A DNA stretch of 64,000 nucleotides. Origin: Channa striata (taxonomy: Eukaryota; Chordata; Actinopteri; Anabantiformes; Channidae). The notes beneath the pieces were generated by a model. It was not told the origin of the DNA. It did not search any database and saw nothing but the letters and a program-made list of their open reading frames with translations. The position numbers and the translations under genes are program-made. The stretch covers positions 29,897,226 through 29,961,225 of the forward strand of contig CM065168.1 of the NCBI GenBank assembly GCA_033026295.1, written 5' to 3'. Shown one piece after another: positions 39,601-49,303 of this stretch (position 1 is the stretch's first letter; every line of letters starts with the position of its first letter).

Positions 39601-41375
39601 AAGCTTAGAACTTAAACTACCCACCTGCAGCGAACCAAAAATGCTGTCTGCTTCTGTGTGCCGCCATCCTTATATCCCGTGCACTGGAGCAGTCAGTCAG
39701 GCTGTAAACCTGAGTAAAAGAGAACTATGTCAGTGAGAAATGTAAAATGTTTATTTGCAAAAATAACAGCAAATTCAACTATTTATTTTACTTTGTTAAT
39801 GCGTTTTTTGCTCCTGAACCTCAGCGCACAGCGTCTGCACATCACAGCTGTAAGAAGTCACCTTCATCTTCACACAGGATTGTAAGCGGTCGTCTGTGTG
39901 GCGTTTGTCTGGGTGGGAAAGGTTTTCAGTATCACTCCATTTGTGAATCTGAGCAAGAATCGCCTTCTGGCAGGCAACATCTTCTTATTTGATTTGATTT
40001 TTGAAAGATCGTCATAATCTTCAAATTTAGAATTACTGTAAAAAAACTAATGAAATAAAATGAAAATACATTTAAGTTAAATACTGACCCCTGCTCTGAC
40101 CTCTAAACACACGAAGACAGAGGTTCATCCATCTGAAAGACTGAACATGGACAACAAAGCAAGAGGATGTGGCAGTATATGGTCCAGTGTGAAGAGCATT
40201 CAGAACTTTACACTGGAGAAACTAAACCGCCTCTACACAAGAGGACGGTCCAGCACAGGTGAAGCAACACCTCAGGACCAGAATCAGCAGTGAAAATACA
40301 CCCGAAGGACAAATGACACAAGCTTGAGGATGACAATGTGCACAGTTTCAACCCAGAAGAAGTCCGGTTGACACGTTTCTAACTTTCAGATAACCGAACT
40401 CTGAAAGTAACACAAAAATCTCCGTAGAAATCCTCCACTGTCTCGAACATCGTCCCTCATCCTGTCTTTCTGTTATGAATCTGTCTTTATCTGCAGGAGT
40501 GTACCGAGAGCTGTGTCTGCAGGTGATCAAACACAAGTATGAGTGTGAAGTACAAGGAGCACGGCAGCACCTGGAGGTAAAACACGTAGGCTATAGTACA
40601 CTGCAGGAAGGAACATTTGGACAAAAGTAAAACCTAAAACTCTGTGTGTGTGTGTGTGAAACAGAGTGAACAGACACTGCTGTTTGATGCCATGAAGACA
40701 GAGCTGCTTGAAAAGATAAGGAGACTGGAGGAAGACAGACAGAATATAGATCTAACCTCAGGTACGTCGTCATCAGCAGCCGAGATAAACCTTCAAACGA
40801 CAGTGGGACGTTTCATGCAACTGTATGTTGACTGTTACTCTTATCACCTTGTCACGCCTCCAGAGTGGAGCGATGAGATGAGGGGCAAGAAGTGTAAAAA
40901 AAAGAACTTGTTCGGTCGATCGGAGAGAAAAAAGAAAGTAGCTCTGGTTTCAGGTAAGAGTTAATTTTAATAAAGATCGTTTCTCATCTGCCCAATTCGT
41001 CATTGTTTTATTATTCTTCACCCACTGCGGAGGTGCTTGATGATGTAAAAGCTGCCTTTCTCTCTCGCAGGACCTTTTATCGTCTACATGTTGAGGGACA
41101 TCGACATCCTTGAAGACTGGACCGCCATCAAGAAGGTAATAAATCAGTAGCTATGTTTCCATCATAGCTGCCAAATGTCTCGCTTGCTGCAGATTTCTCA
41201 TGCTCACACACGTGTTGGTCACTGAGTGTCTGTGTTTGTGTGTTTTCAGGCAAAAGCAGCACTGTCGCCACTAAAAAAGAAAGTTGAAAGTAAGTCTACC
41301 TCAAGCTTTCCCAAGTAAACATACAGGGAAGCTTTTGTCTCTAAAGCATTGTGTTTTTGTATTACAGAGCAGTGA
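36417..41375 (+). CDS. brms1: brms1, breast cancer metastasis suppressor 1 homologue, complete
   Basis: Nine coding exons (36417-36639, 36741-36831, 37908-38035, 40497-40576, 40665-40761, 40864-40953, 41071-41135, 41250-41289, 41368-41375) join in phase to give 273 residues. BRMS1 is a nuclear subunit of the SIN3-HDAC corepressor complex with an Sds3-like fold. Order seen: MPAQPP start; glutamate-rich acidic N-terminus (to about residue 75); EMDDEDCERRRGECLDEMLD; a long coiled coil through LDLEKQFQDLKEKLFRERL (about 85-130); YECEVQGARQHLE; a second helix with LEEDRQNIDL; a basic stretch KKKNLFGRSERKKK, likely nuclear localisation; and the diagnostic IVYMLRDIDILEDWTAIKKA. The human protein is 246 aa; the excess is mainly in the poly-Glu region. 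BRMS1L is less likely because of the MP.QPP start and C-terminus. A non-coding first exon lies 2.5 kb upstream. Confidence 0.95.
36741..36831 (+). CDS. brms1: brms1 coding exon 2
   Basis: Encodes (E)MDDEDCERRRGECLDEMLD to LKE plus two bases of Lys, the start of the coiled coil. The donor is GTAGGT. Confidence 0.93.
37120..37285. repeat. Dispersed repeat with TAACCCTAA units, copy 2
   Basis: Related to 6738-6870: shared blocks CTTGTGAG, TTGACATAATGCAATCCCTA, CTAACCCTAACACTAAAACC, TAGTCTTGACCCTCAAAAA and CAGCCAAAATGTCCTCAC. It lies in a brms1 intron. A CA run follows at about 37350-37372. Confidence 0.7.
37908..38035 (+). CDS. brms1: brms1 coding exon 3
   Basis: Encodes LFRERLNQVKVKLDEVL to IRTQVA plus one base, the heart of the coiled coil. 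It lies between TTGCAG and GTAGGT. Confidence 0.93.
38800..40370 (+). mobile_element. Decayed Penelope-like retroelement (RT plus GIY-YIG remnants)
   Basis: Plus-strand frames, broken by several stops and shifts, keep the family order. SSPASCIVAILYLEEIE at 38928-38979 matches the reverse transcriptase motif usually written GSPVSP.VANLYMEE. Next come FTERTNAVDTNI, then SYHPLQHK and GVISTLHH near 39109-39155, then FKASGYP and VYFKPPN near 39310. After an interruption come NTRRQRFIHLKD and YMVQCEEHSELYTGETK with LHKRTVQHR (about 40176-40253), the GIY-YIG-type endonuclease signature. The catalytic YxDD block is missing. Penelope-like elements of this architecture are known from fish. Edges are approximate. 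Confidence 0.8.
39329..40093. mobile_element. Non-autonomous hAT-like element inserted in the Penelope-like element
   Basis: The 765-bp segment starts CAGGGGTCAGCAAGC and ends with its near inverse, TACTGACCCCTG, the terminal type of hAT transposons. It is flanked by imperfect 8-bp direct repeats, CCCTAACC (39321-39328) and CTCTGACC (40094-40101), matching at six of eight positions; 8-bp target duplications are the hAT hallmark. Its removal rejoins the retroelement reading at VYFKPPN...NTRRQRFIHLKD. No transposase is encoded. Confidence 0.72.
40497..40576 (+). CDS. brms1: brms1 coding exon 4
   Basis: Encodes (G)VYRELCLQVIKHKYECEVQ to ARQHLE. It ends in phase 0 at GTAAAA. Confidence 0.93.
40665..40761 (+). 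CDS. brms1: brms1 coding exon 5
   Basis: Encodes SEQTLLFDAMKTELLEKIRR and LEEDRQNIDLTS, the second helix. The acceptor follows a short TG run; the donor is GTACGT. Confidence 0.93.
40864..40953 (+). CDS. brms1: brms1 coding exon 6
   Basis: Encodes EWSDEMRGKKCKKKNLFGRS then ERKKKVALVS, a strongly basic segment likely to direct nuclear import. The donor is GTAAGA. Confidence 0.92.
41071..41135 (+). CDS. brms1: brms1 coding exon 7
   Basis: Encodes (G)PFIVYMLRDIDILEDWTAI and KK, the most conserved segment of BRMS1. The donor is GTAATA. Confidence 0.95.
41250..41289 (+). CDS. brms1: brms1 coding exon 8
   Basis: Encodes AKAALSPLKKKVE plus one base, matching the human ARAAVSP ending. The donor is GTAAGT. 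Confidence 0.9.
41368..41375 (+). CDS. brms1: brms1 last coding exon (stop)
   Basis: Only KQ and TGA are encoded after the ATTACAG acceptor. A candidate poly(A) signal ATTAAA follows at 41616-41621. Confidence 0.8.
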
Positions 41376-43354
41376 GAACAGGAGGATCAGGCCCAGTGGC
41401 AAAAAAACCAAACACACACACACAGACACACACACACACACATTCCCAGCTTCGGTTGTGCTTTTGCCTCGACTGAAGCCCAGCAGACTGTTGTTTTCTC
41501 TGCACCTTTGACCCGCAGCGACCGACCACCCTTGCTTGTTTATCTATTGCTATTTAAAAACAAAGTTCCTAATGATATGACCAATCATGTATTTATAGAA
41601 TGATTTATAAAGGTGATTAAAATTTTAATCTTTTGTGACACAAGATTGGCGTGTGTGCTTCTGCTTCTCTCGTGATCTGGTTCAGGGAGGAAAATGAATC
41701 TTTCCTTTAACTGAAAGCGTTCCAGTATTTTCAGTTTTATAACCTGTGACTTACAGTGTCATTCTAGAAAACTTGCCCTGGTTCTCACTTTAATCTCTTC
41801 AGCTCTAGTGATTGACTCAGCCAGTCGGAAACCTTCCACTTGTCTTTTGTTCAGTTCATGGTGTCTTTGAGATCATTGTTTTGCTGCACGATGAAGCTCA
41901 TTCTCCTGTAAACTTGCAGCCTTTTTTCCCTAAAACTCAGAATTTCTTATGCTTATATCATTAACCTGTCTGAGACGCAGCCTACATTTAACATTCTCTC
42001 TTCTTTCCAAACTTTGGCCTCTTTAGTGCTTAAAACTTTGTGCAATAATGTTTGGAATAACTTGGCAAACTGAAAATCTATTCACACTGAAAGATCCTGA
42101 ACTACAGCAAAACACTAGAGAGGAACTGACTTTCTTGAACCACTTGGAGAAAGTAGTTCAAACTGTGCCAGTGAAAATTGTCAATCCATGGAGTTTCTTC
42201 CAAACACAGCCCACGTAATCCTTCGTAAACCAAAAATAAAAATGTCCCATTATTTGTGCATAAGTAATGTCAGCTTTGATTTTGTAAACAGTTATGTCAG
42301 AATTAAGTATTTGTTTACTCATTTCCCACATCAGGTTCTAATAAACACTCAGTTAAACAAAACAGGTACATTATGGAATTAATACACAGCCAAAAAATGG
42401 AGTGATACAGATATGGTGTCTTCATGACGTCATTATGGTGAAGATACATTTATTAATATGCATATTTCCACAGGCGAAGCTCTTTTTAGACAAGTTAAAG
42501 TTTACACACAGGATGTAAGTCGGAGTTTCTGCTCATTTATTTAAATCAGGGGGACAAATCATTAAACTACCTTCTAATATAATTCATTCCAATGTGACTC
42601 CACCACCCACTATCACCTAGAGACCCAAATTCTGAGAGTTTCAGCTTAAAAAGTGAGAAATTATAACCTTTTCAAAGTGTAATTATTTGCGTTAGACTTT
42701 TCGGGTGTTCTTTGGAGTGTGCTGTGTTTTTATCAACCGGGCGTGTTGCACCAGTTTAAAACTGACCAGAGCAGGTCTGTCAGGTTTCTATTCAGCGTTA
42801 CTCATCATGGTTTGCTGCATTTTGTCCCTCCAAAAACATTTTCCAAACTGGTAGTTTGAATGTTTTTAAACCAATGTATTCCTTTTTTTTAAATTTCTGG
42901 ACATTAAGTGAGGAAACCTGGTTAAATGAATATACAGTGAGAGACATGAGGAGACACAAGTGTGTTTGGAAAGTGTTTACACTGCATATTCACATGGACG
43001 TTTACATGGCTGCAAAATCCACAAGACCCCAGAAATGCTGATAAAGTGCTTGTTTTTCTCCTCTCTCCTTTGGTTTTCCTTTCTCTCAACTCATTTACAG
43101 TTTTTCTTCTTAAAGGTAATTTTTAGCATCTTAAACTACATTCAACCCGTTTAATTTGGTGCTGCGCTCTAATTGCATCTTGTGCCTTTTAACCTCCACT
43201 CCCCTGAATATCAAATCTCCTGCTTTTTTCTCAACCTTCCTTCTTCTTCCTGAGTTGCCAGTCAAAAAGTTTTCCGGAGGGGGCACCTGATCGTGTCACA
43301 TGTGGGATGTTTGCTTCCCTCTTCTTCTTCTCCTCCTCACTTTCCATGACTTCC
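41376..43354. other. Convergent 3' region between brms1 (+) and the coiled-coil gene (-)
   Basis: Holds the brms1 3' UTR (ATTAAA at 41616-41621) and presumably the 3' end of the minus-strand coiled-coil gene; minus-strand AATAAA occurs near 42450. No further exon is recognised. Confidence 0.5.
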
Positions 43355-43630
43355 TCACAGCTGCTTGCTGAGTTTACGTGCCTGCCTCTCCCTTGCTTCA
43401 AAGGCAGATTTGGTTTCCATTAGCTCATCGAGGTACCGGCGGAGTCGGGCCATGTCGAGCTGCGCGGTCTCACACTGCTGCCTCAGGGCGGCGGACTCCA
43501 CCCTCAGCTGTGTGGCGGCCCTGGAGAGCTGCTCGCTGCGTTCACGGCACTGCATCTGCATCCTCTTGGCATCGTTCAGCAGAGACTCCACGCTCACTGC
43601 CACAGACTCACACTGATCGCGAGACATGTT
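43355..43630 (-). CDS. Coiled-coil gene, downstream exon with stop
   Basis: Encodes 91 residues from NMSRDQCES to RKLSKQL. Long uninterrupted helical pattern, rich in Arg, Glu, Gln and Leu. Confidence 0.65.
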   Translation of the reverse strand, partial: NMSRDQCESVAVSVESLLNDAKRMQMQCRERSEQLSRAATQLRVESAALRQQCETAQLDMARLRRYLDELMETKSAFEARERQARKLSKQL

Positions 43631-44250
43631 CTAGACAGAGATGGAGATGGAGATGGAGGTCACACGTCAAAGCAGAAGCTTTGGTCCTGGACATGATACA
43701 GTAATCAGCCCAGAAACATTTAGGCAGACAGATGCTTTGAAACACACACTTAAAAGTATGTTTTTTCCAGTTGAAAGGCTTTCAGGGATTAACATTTCAG
43801 ATATATTAGTTTTTGTAGTTTTTGTTGTCTCATTTGGCAGTAAAGTGTAGTCAAAATCCTGCCAAAAAAGGAGATAAAGCGACTCAATAGCTCAAACAAG
43901 TCCAAGTCCAGCACAGATCACCAGGTTTAATACAGAGCATTTGATCTGTGGTGACTGAAGTGGCTTAAAGAGGCTTATAAAGGCTTAGCTCAGTCTACAG
44001 TGTCCACTGCTCTTCTCTGTGTTGGTCTTTGATGCCTGTCCTACCATCAGTCTCTTTCGCTTTACTATTTGCTTATTTACATTTATATTTTCTATATAGC
44101 ATGTTTTCGCAATACATAATGATCGACTTACCATAGACTCCAGAGACAATTTTATCACCAGCTTCGTGCTCTGCTTCTGAGACTCAAGCTTCAGACGGTC
44201 CTCAGTGTTCTCCAGAGTGCTCTCTCCTGCTGACTGTCCTTCACAGGTTC
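43355..44250 (-). CDS. Unrecognised coiled-coil protein gene, two exons, 5' end not found
   Basis: Exons 44132-44250 and 43355-43630 (minus) join in phase 0 across a GTAAGT donor and a CTAG acceptor. They give about 130 residues: TCEGQSAGESTLENTEDRLK, then ESQKQSTKLVIKLSLESM, NMSRDQCESVAVSVESLLND and a long heptad-like helix with RERSEQLSRAATQLRVESAA and LDMARLRRYLDELMETKSAF to RKLSKQL. It has no membrane segment or signal; it is predicted soluble and helical. The first exon begins in mid-codon, so an upstream exon is missing; if not, translation could start at the ATG closing the first exon or at MSRDQ. The stop overlaps a possible donor CT|GTGAGG, so the C-terminus may also be longer. It lies downstream of tmem179b on the same strand. 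I do not recognise the family. Confidence 0.65.
44132..44250 (-). CDS. Coiled-coil gene, upstream exon
   Basis: Open in the one frame that joins the next exon. It encodes 39 residues ending LVIKLSLESM before a consensus GTAAGT donor. The acceptor is AACAAACTAAG after a long T run on the minus strand. Confidence 0.6.
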
Positions 44251-45581
44251 CTTAGTTTGTTTAAAAAAAAAAAGAAAAAGCCTATTGCAAACTGACCTCT
44301 GCTTCAGTTGGACATAGTTAAAGTGCCAGAGGTGAAGTTTTATGTTTTCTCCTGTCCGGTCTCACTCGTCTCCCTTCCGCGTTCCGTCTGTCCTGTCTTA
44401 TACCTCAGGGCTCAAGTAATGTCAGGTAATCCAGAGAGATTACACAGCTAAAGAGAGAGAGGGAGAGGACTCCTGTTGTAATGGCAGCAGTGAGCTGCTA
44501 AATATATTTTAATCTGTCTTTTAACTATTATGGCAATCGCAGCAGAGGATAAATATGTGTATTTTCCATCAAAAGCCTGAGGTTTCTCTGCAGACACATG
44601 GGCAGACAGAAATAATGAATATAATAATTAGAAGTCATTATTTAAATAATAATAACGGAAATAATGGAATGTGCTGTTTATTGCTTAGGTGGGATGGCAC
44701 TGAAAGGATGCGATGCATCACAGTACAGAAGCAAACTGGCTTTGAACAAGCAAAACTCATCAGGTGTGTAGAGGCCGATGCTGACGTGTCATCAACCAGC
44801 AGAGGGAGCCACATCTCAACATGTTCACAACTGGGTCTCTGCTGCTGGATGCTTTTTACAAAACACAGTAGCTTTAGTTCATTGTGTTTAAAGTCTTTGG
44901 TTTATTGTTTTAAAAAGCTGCATCACATTAATAGCTATATAACACCTTAACAGACCCAGTCCACTGAAATGTCTTCACTCCCAGGGGGGTAAGACGCATG
45001 ATCAAACACAGCGTCTCTGAGAGAGCAAGACAGCACATGTGAAAGTTAGGGTAGGAACAGATAAACAGAATGTACAGATTAATAAAAAATCCACCTGACT
45101 GATTTGTGTTACTCATCCTGTGACAAGTTGTAGTGAGTGTTTCCTTAAGCAACAATTTGCTCACACTGACCAAGAACATTTTAAGACAAACTGAGAAATT
45201 GGCCTCAATTTAAAATAAGTAAAATAAGTTCAACACAAGTAAAGACTGAACGACAACCAAGAACAAAACTGTGAAGCGTGGAAAGTGTGGAAACACACAG
45301 AACGAACCTTTTAGAAGGTTTGATATTACTAGTTTAAAATGTGTAAAATGAATAAAATGCGTTTTACATGAAAAAACATTTTGAGCATGCCGAGCTAATG
45401 TAAAATGAATTTGTTAGCTATAAAAACAAAACACAGAAAACAAAGACTGTGTGATCCAGTAGCGGCACATTTGGCTTGAATAAATGAGATGTGCAAATGT
45501 AGGAAACCAGTAAAAACCCTGACAGACAGACAGACACACAGAGGCTTTGCAGGAATCTGGGCGTGGACACTGACACCACAG
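44251..45581. other. Spacer upstream of the coiled-coil exons
   Basis: No further exon could be joined convincingly. A CG-containing stretch near 44346-44400 with a minus-strand donor GTGAGA could be a 5' exon, but it has no ATG in the fitting frame. The rest is AT-rich. Confidence 0.4.
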
Positions 45582-45663
45582 GACGAGGTGGCCGAGTGGT
45601 TAAGGCGATGGACTGCTAATCCATTGTGCTCTGCACGCGTGGGTTCGAATCCCATCCTCGTCG
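45582..45663 (+). tRNA. tRNA-Ser (anticodon GCU)
   Basis: The 82-nt cloverleaf is complete. The acceptor pairs GACGAGG with CCTCGTC, discriminator G. The anticodon stem ATGGA/TCCAT encloses CTGCTAA with anticodon GCT, the long variable arm is typical of serine tRNAs, and the T arm GTGGG-TTCGAAT-CCCAT is intact. There is no intron. A TTTT terminator for RNA polymerase III follows at 45683-45686. It lies head-on to the tmem179b 3' end, 219 bp from its stop codon. Confidence 0.97.
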
Positions 45664-45881
45664 GAAGTGAATTGTTTACAAATTTTGAATGTTTGAACAT
45701 GTCAAAACTAAATATTTGAAAATACTGACTTTCACGCATTGCCTGAAAATGTATTTTCACTTAAATATGTTATATACAAGCCAGCGTACACCCAATGTAT
45801 TCATCCTTTTTCCATATTTAATTTCACGTTACCGATTTGGCCTAGTGTATGTGCTTTTTAATTACTCTTTAGCACTCGCCC

Positions 45882-46064
45882 TCACTGTGGCCTTGGAGGA
45901 CTGTTGAAAATTGGCTCCGTCTCTGCAGCCGTCGCCTCCGGTTCACCAAAGAGCCCACCAACTGGGCCTCCCACAATGACCTTCGTCCCTGCAACCTGGC
46001 GCCTCTGAATGATCACCAGAACTCCAATGATGAGCCAGAAGAAGAAGTTGACCCACACGGCCGT
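45882..46064 (-). CDS. tmem179b: tmem179b exon 5 with stop
   Basis: Encodes TAVWVNFFFWLIIGVLVIIQ and the tail to NSPPRPQ. The acceptor is CCCTGTCAG. Confidence 0.92.
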   Translation of the reverse strand, partial: TAVWVNFFFWLIIGVLVIIQRRQVAGTKVIVGGPVGGLFGEPEATAAETEPIFNSPPRPQ

Positions 46065-49000
46065 CTGACAGGGAGACAACACAGGACAGACAGGAAGCGC
46101 GTGAATCTATCTGGACACACACATTCATACAGAAGCTCTGAGAGAAAAACTGGTTGACTGTGTATCGCACATCTCGCCCTATGACAGATGGAAGGGGCTC
46201 CAGCTCCCCCCAAACAAACGTGTCCTTACAAATGAATAAATGAATTTGAAAAGATTAGCAAGACAGGAAAAAGGAAAAAAAATTACTCTGACTTCGAAGG
46301 GCTTCTATAACCTCTGCTTATACGCTCTTATGTGTTTTTAAATTGCTTTTCTTGACTAAATGTTTTAAGTGGACAAGATGGAAAAGACTAGTAGAACTGC
46401 GGATTGTACGTATGTGACTGTGGACACACAGCAAATAAATGAAATGAATTCAATGGAATACTGACCTCAGCTCGGTGTAGGCGGTTGTAAAACCATTCTC
46501 CTTTAAGTGGACTGGCCCATTTTTTACTCTGGGCTTCCTCACACCTTGGGGGATGAAAAGTGAAAGTTAATGGCAAACAGATTAAATTTCAATCTTTCCT
46601 CAAACACATATTACAAGTGGCATCATCGGCCACAATATGTACGTGTGCTTGCTGGCTGTTATCGACGGGTGTTAGGACACACAGGGCATCACAGCCACAA
46701 CGTTGAAACAATGTGGTGCATTTTGACTGCATAAATCCTTTCAAAATCTCCAGAAAGTATTAAAATCATTCATTTACATATTCAACTTTATTTAATAGTG
46801 TTACTAAGGTTGCATTGATTTTACCATGCATGCATTTTAAGACCCACAATCAGCATAAATAACTCCTGGGTAAGGCAGTTACTAGCTAACCAATGAGATA
46901 TGCGTCACTTGGTGATTCCTCTGACCTAATATTATTCTATAGTGTTGACAGTATAGAATAATATTAGGTCATTTGACCTAATATTAGGTCAGTGCTCCAG
47001 GGTTTATCTCTCCTTGGGATATTGATAGCGGCATTTCTTGTTTCGTTAATTTAGTTTAGTGACTGTGACTGAAAAGAGTGTAAAGGGTTGGCCACAAGTT
47101 GAGTTGGAAGAATCCGTGTGAGATTCCACACCAGTAATTTGATCATAGGCACAAAAATATGGAATATTTATGTGTTTTCACATCCCAACAGAAAAAGAAA
47201 TTCAAAAAAGACAAGTAACATGAACCTGAAGCTCACTGGTTTTCTAATGTTTTTTTAGGTTCATTTACGACTTGTTTGTAAAAGCTGTGGGGGTCTTGTC
47301 TGTGACCATAAGTGTCTGCGTGTGTGCGTCACCTGGTAACGTTGGTAATGCTGCTCATAACCGACGTGCAGAGCGTGTCACGCCCGATTTTCAGCATGCA
47401 TCCGGTGACGAGCAGGAAGAACAGGAAGACGCCACACACGGCCACGATAAGGTTCATACACATACGCTCCCTGTGGGGAGCAGAATAAACAGAACGGCCG
47501 TGAGAAGAGCTGCTTTTCTTTTGGGGAGAGATGGAACGGAGAAAGTGAATCATAAGGTGTCATTCAAACCTCTGACCAAACAAGGAAAGTATGTCAAACT
47601 GTATCACCAGGACAAACCCTCTGTCCTCTTTCTGATCCTATTTCTAGTCCGTGGTTTTATGCTCTCAGCAGATCTGCAGCCCCTGCTGTGAATCCTTTTA
47701 AAAACCTGCACTAAAACATTATGAAACCATCCTGCTAACCTGCCTAAACTAATTTTATTGGCGTGGTTGTTAGTGTCCTATGATACTGTTTCACTATGTC
47801 ATAATAACTGTACTACACTGGTACAATAACTAGTTTGGCATTTGTTAGCCTCAATCCCTTAATCTTTTTCATAAGGATGTTTTATCTTATTTTTGTTTGT
47901 TCGACATAGCAATAACTGAGTGTATCATTATATCACATATAGTGGCTTTTCAATGTATCTGTGTGTGTTATTAGTAGAGTTAGGTCAGACTTCAGAAAGC
48001 AGTAAATCCCTCTACACAGACGTGAAGTTGTGGTTCATTACTGAGGTTTACAGTGACATAAACAATTGGCTTGAAACCACAAGTGAAACACAAAAATGCA
48101 GAAGAAGCCGGCCCGGTGTGAGGAATTATGTTCCACAAACGGCAGCTGTCTGCAGGGACAAATGACAACAGTCAGTAACAGTCAGTAATCACCTTCTGAC
48201 GACGCCCTCAACGCAGTAATTGTACAGCCAGAACAGAGACACCGAGAAACACACCACGGCCACCATGACCGAAATGGCCGAGACGAAGTAACACAGAGAC
48301 GCTGAGCTGGACGACTGGACTCCGATCAGGCCCGAGGACTCGTTGTACTTGACAAGTCCATACAGCATGCACAGACCCCCGAAGTCCCCCTGTGAGGAAA
48401 CACAGACATGAGTATTGAGTTTTAGTTATCACGGCATTTCAATTAACTGTTTGCGTTGTTGTCACATTTAAGACTTTTTGGATGTCACATTTCTAGAATT
48501 TCTGCAGCAGTGACCGACTTCTGCACAGAGGGGGGCACGAGGACCAGCTGGTCACATGACCCGACGGCTGGCTGGACCTGCGCGCGTGACGCTGCTATGT
48601 TTCTCGCGCGCGCACACCCTCCTCATCAGGCTCGCGCCGCATTTTCGCAGGCCAACGTTTCCGGACGGACTTTAAGAAGAGAAAACGACGTGAAACGTGA
48701 GCTGAAGCTTTTCCATAGCGGCGGGTTTTCACGGCGTTTAAGCGAATTATAATAAGGGGGGGACAGCTACTGACGATATTAATAATAACATAACAGTGTT
48801 TATGACTCTCCTATGTGGCCGCAGTGACTTTGACAAGTGGTTTCTCTTTTGTAAGATGCGTAACAGCTGAGTTATTAATGACAGGAAAGTGAAAGCGTGT
48901 CTTTTCTTTCCTTTTTTGTTCACAACTGTCCTAGAAGATTCATATCATACGTAATAAAACAATCTGACATGCAAAAACCAATAGTTTGTCACATAAGAAA

Positions 49001-49303
49001 GCGTTTTTAAAAAAGTACAAAAACGGCTCCCAACTTCTATAATCAACGACAGAGGCTGAAGCTGGATTTATGCGCGCACACAAAAAACACTTTTACCCTC
49101 CAAAGTTTCGCTTTTTAACATTTTTAGAAACTTCGACGGACGCGGGGAGCGCGAGTCCACCCGGAAGAGGATGGAGACAAACCATCAACCTGCTCAAGTC
49201 GAGTCACCTGCGCGATGGTGATGGACGCGGCAGCGACGATCCCGCACACGAAGCTGCTGGCGTACAGACCCAGCTCCAGCAGCAGCAGCCCCGTGGACGC
49301 CAT
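45882..49303 (-). CDS. tmem179b: tmem179b, four-span transmembrane protein 179B, complete
   Basis: Exons on the minus strand (49208-49303, 48193-48389, 47333-47470, 46466-46544, 45882-46064) join exactly to give 230 residues; human TMEM179B has about 219. Hydrophobic spans: LLLLELGLYASSFVCGIVAA (about 5-30), LCYFVSAISVMVAVVCFSVS (about 64-90), NLIVAVCGVFLFFLLVTGCM (about 104-126) and WVNFFFWLIIGVLVIIQ (about 174-190), with a hydrophilic cytosolic-type tail. Family landmarks seen are CxLYG after span 1, C.EAQ...W and the FY..LH.AE before span 4. Possible N-glycosylation sites are NES near 47 and NVT near 141. The molecular function of the family is poorly known. A minus-strand ATTAAA at 45817-45822 may be the poly(A) signal. 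Confidence 0.93.
46466..46544 (-). CDS. tmem179b: tmem179b exon 4
   Basis: Encodes CEEAQSKKWASPL and KGEWFYNRLHRAE, the conserved loop before the last membrane span. The donor is GTCAGT. Confidence 0.9.
46922..46991. repeat. Perfect inverted repeat plus adjacent 18-bp palindrome
   Basis: TGACCTAATATTATTCTATA (46922-46941) is repeated in perfect inverse at 46952-46971 around a 10-bp spacer. Two bases later comes the perfect palindrome TGACCTAATATTAGGTCA (46974-46991). All four ends carry the TGACCT/AGGTCA hexamer, the half-site of nuclear receptors. It lies in the tmem179b intron between exons 3 and 4. It could be a foldback remnant of a small transposon or a hormone-response-like element; sequence alone cannot decide. 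Confidence 0.8.
47333..47470 (-). CDS. tmem179b: tmem179b exon 3
   Basis: Encodes (R)ERMCMNLIVAVCGVFLF to SSITNVT, the third membrane span and following loop. The acceptor is CCCCACAG and donor GTGACG. Confidence 0.92.
48193..48389 (-). CDS. tmem179b: tmem179b exon 2
   Basis: Encodes GDFGGLCMLYGLVKYNES, the first loop, and the second membrane span, ending in LYNYCVEGVVR plus two bases. The donor is GTGATT. Confidence 0.93.
49208..49303 (-). CDS. tmem179b: tmem179b exon 1
   Basis: Encodes MASTGLLLLELGLYASSF and VCGIVAAASITIAQ, the first membrane span. It lies in CG-rich DNA; the donor is GTGACT. The ATG is the first in the frame and matches the family start. Confidence 0.92.

Larger units (their letters stand above)
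38036..40496 (+). other. brms1: brms1 intron holding nested transposons
   Basis: This 2.5 kb intron is largely made of a Penelope-like element (about 38.80-40.37 kb), itself split by a hAT-like insertion. The 0.75 kb before the element shows no recognisable feature. Confidence 0.7.

Noticed and set aside
44256..44400. Candidate upstream exon of the coiled-coil gene ending at a minus-strand GTGAGA near 44363
   Set aside because: The phase fits, but the frame meets a stop upstream and has no ATG, so it could only be an internal or untranslated exon without proof.
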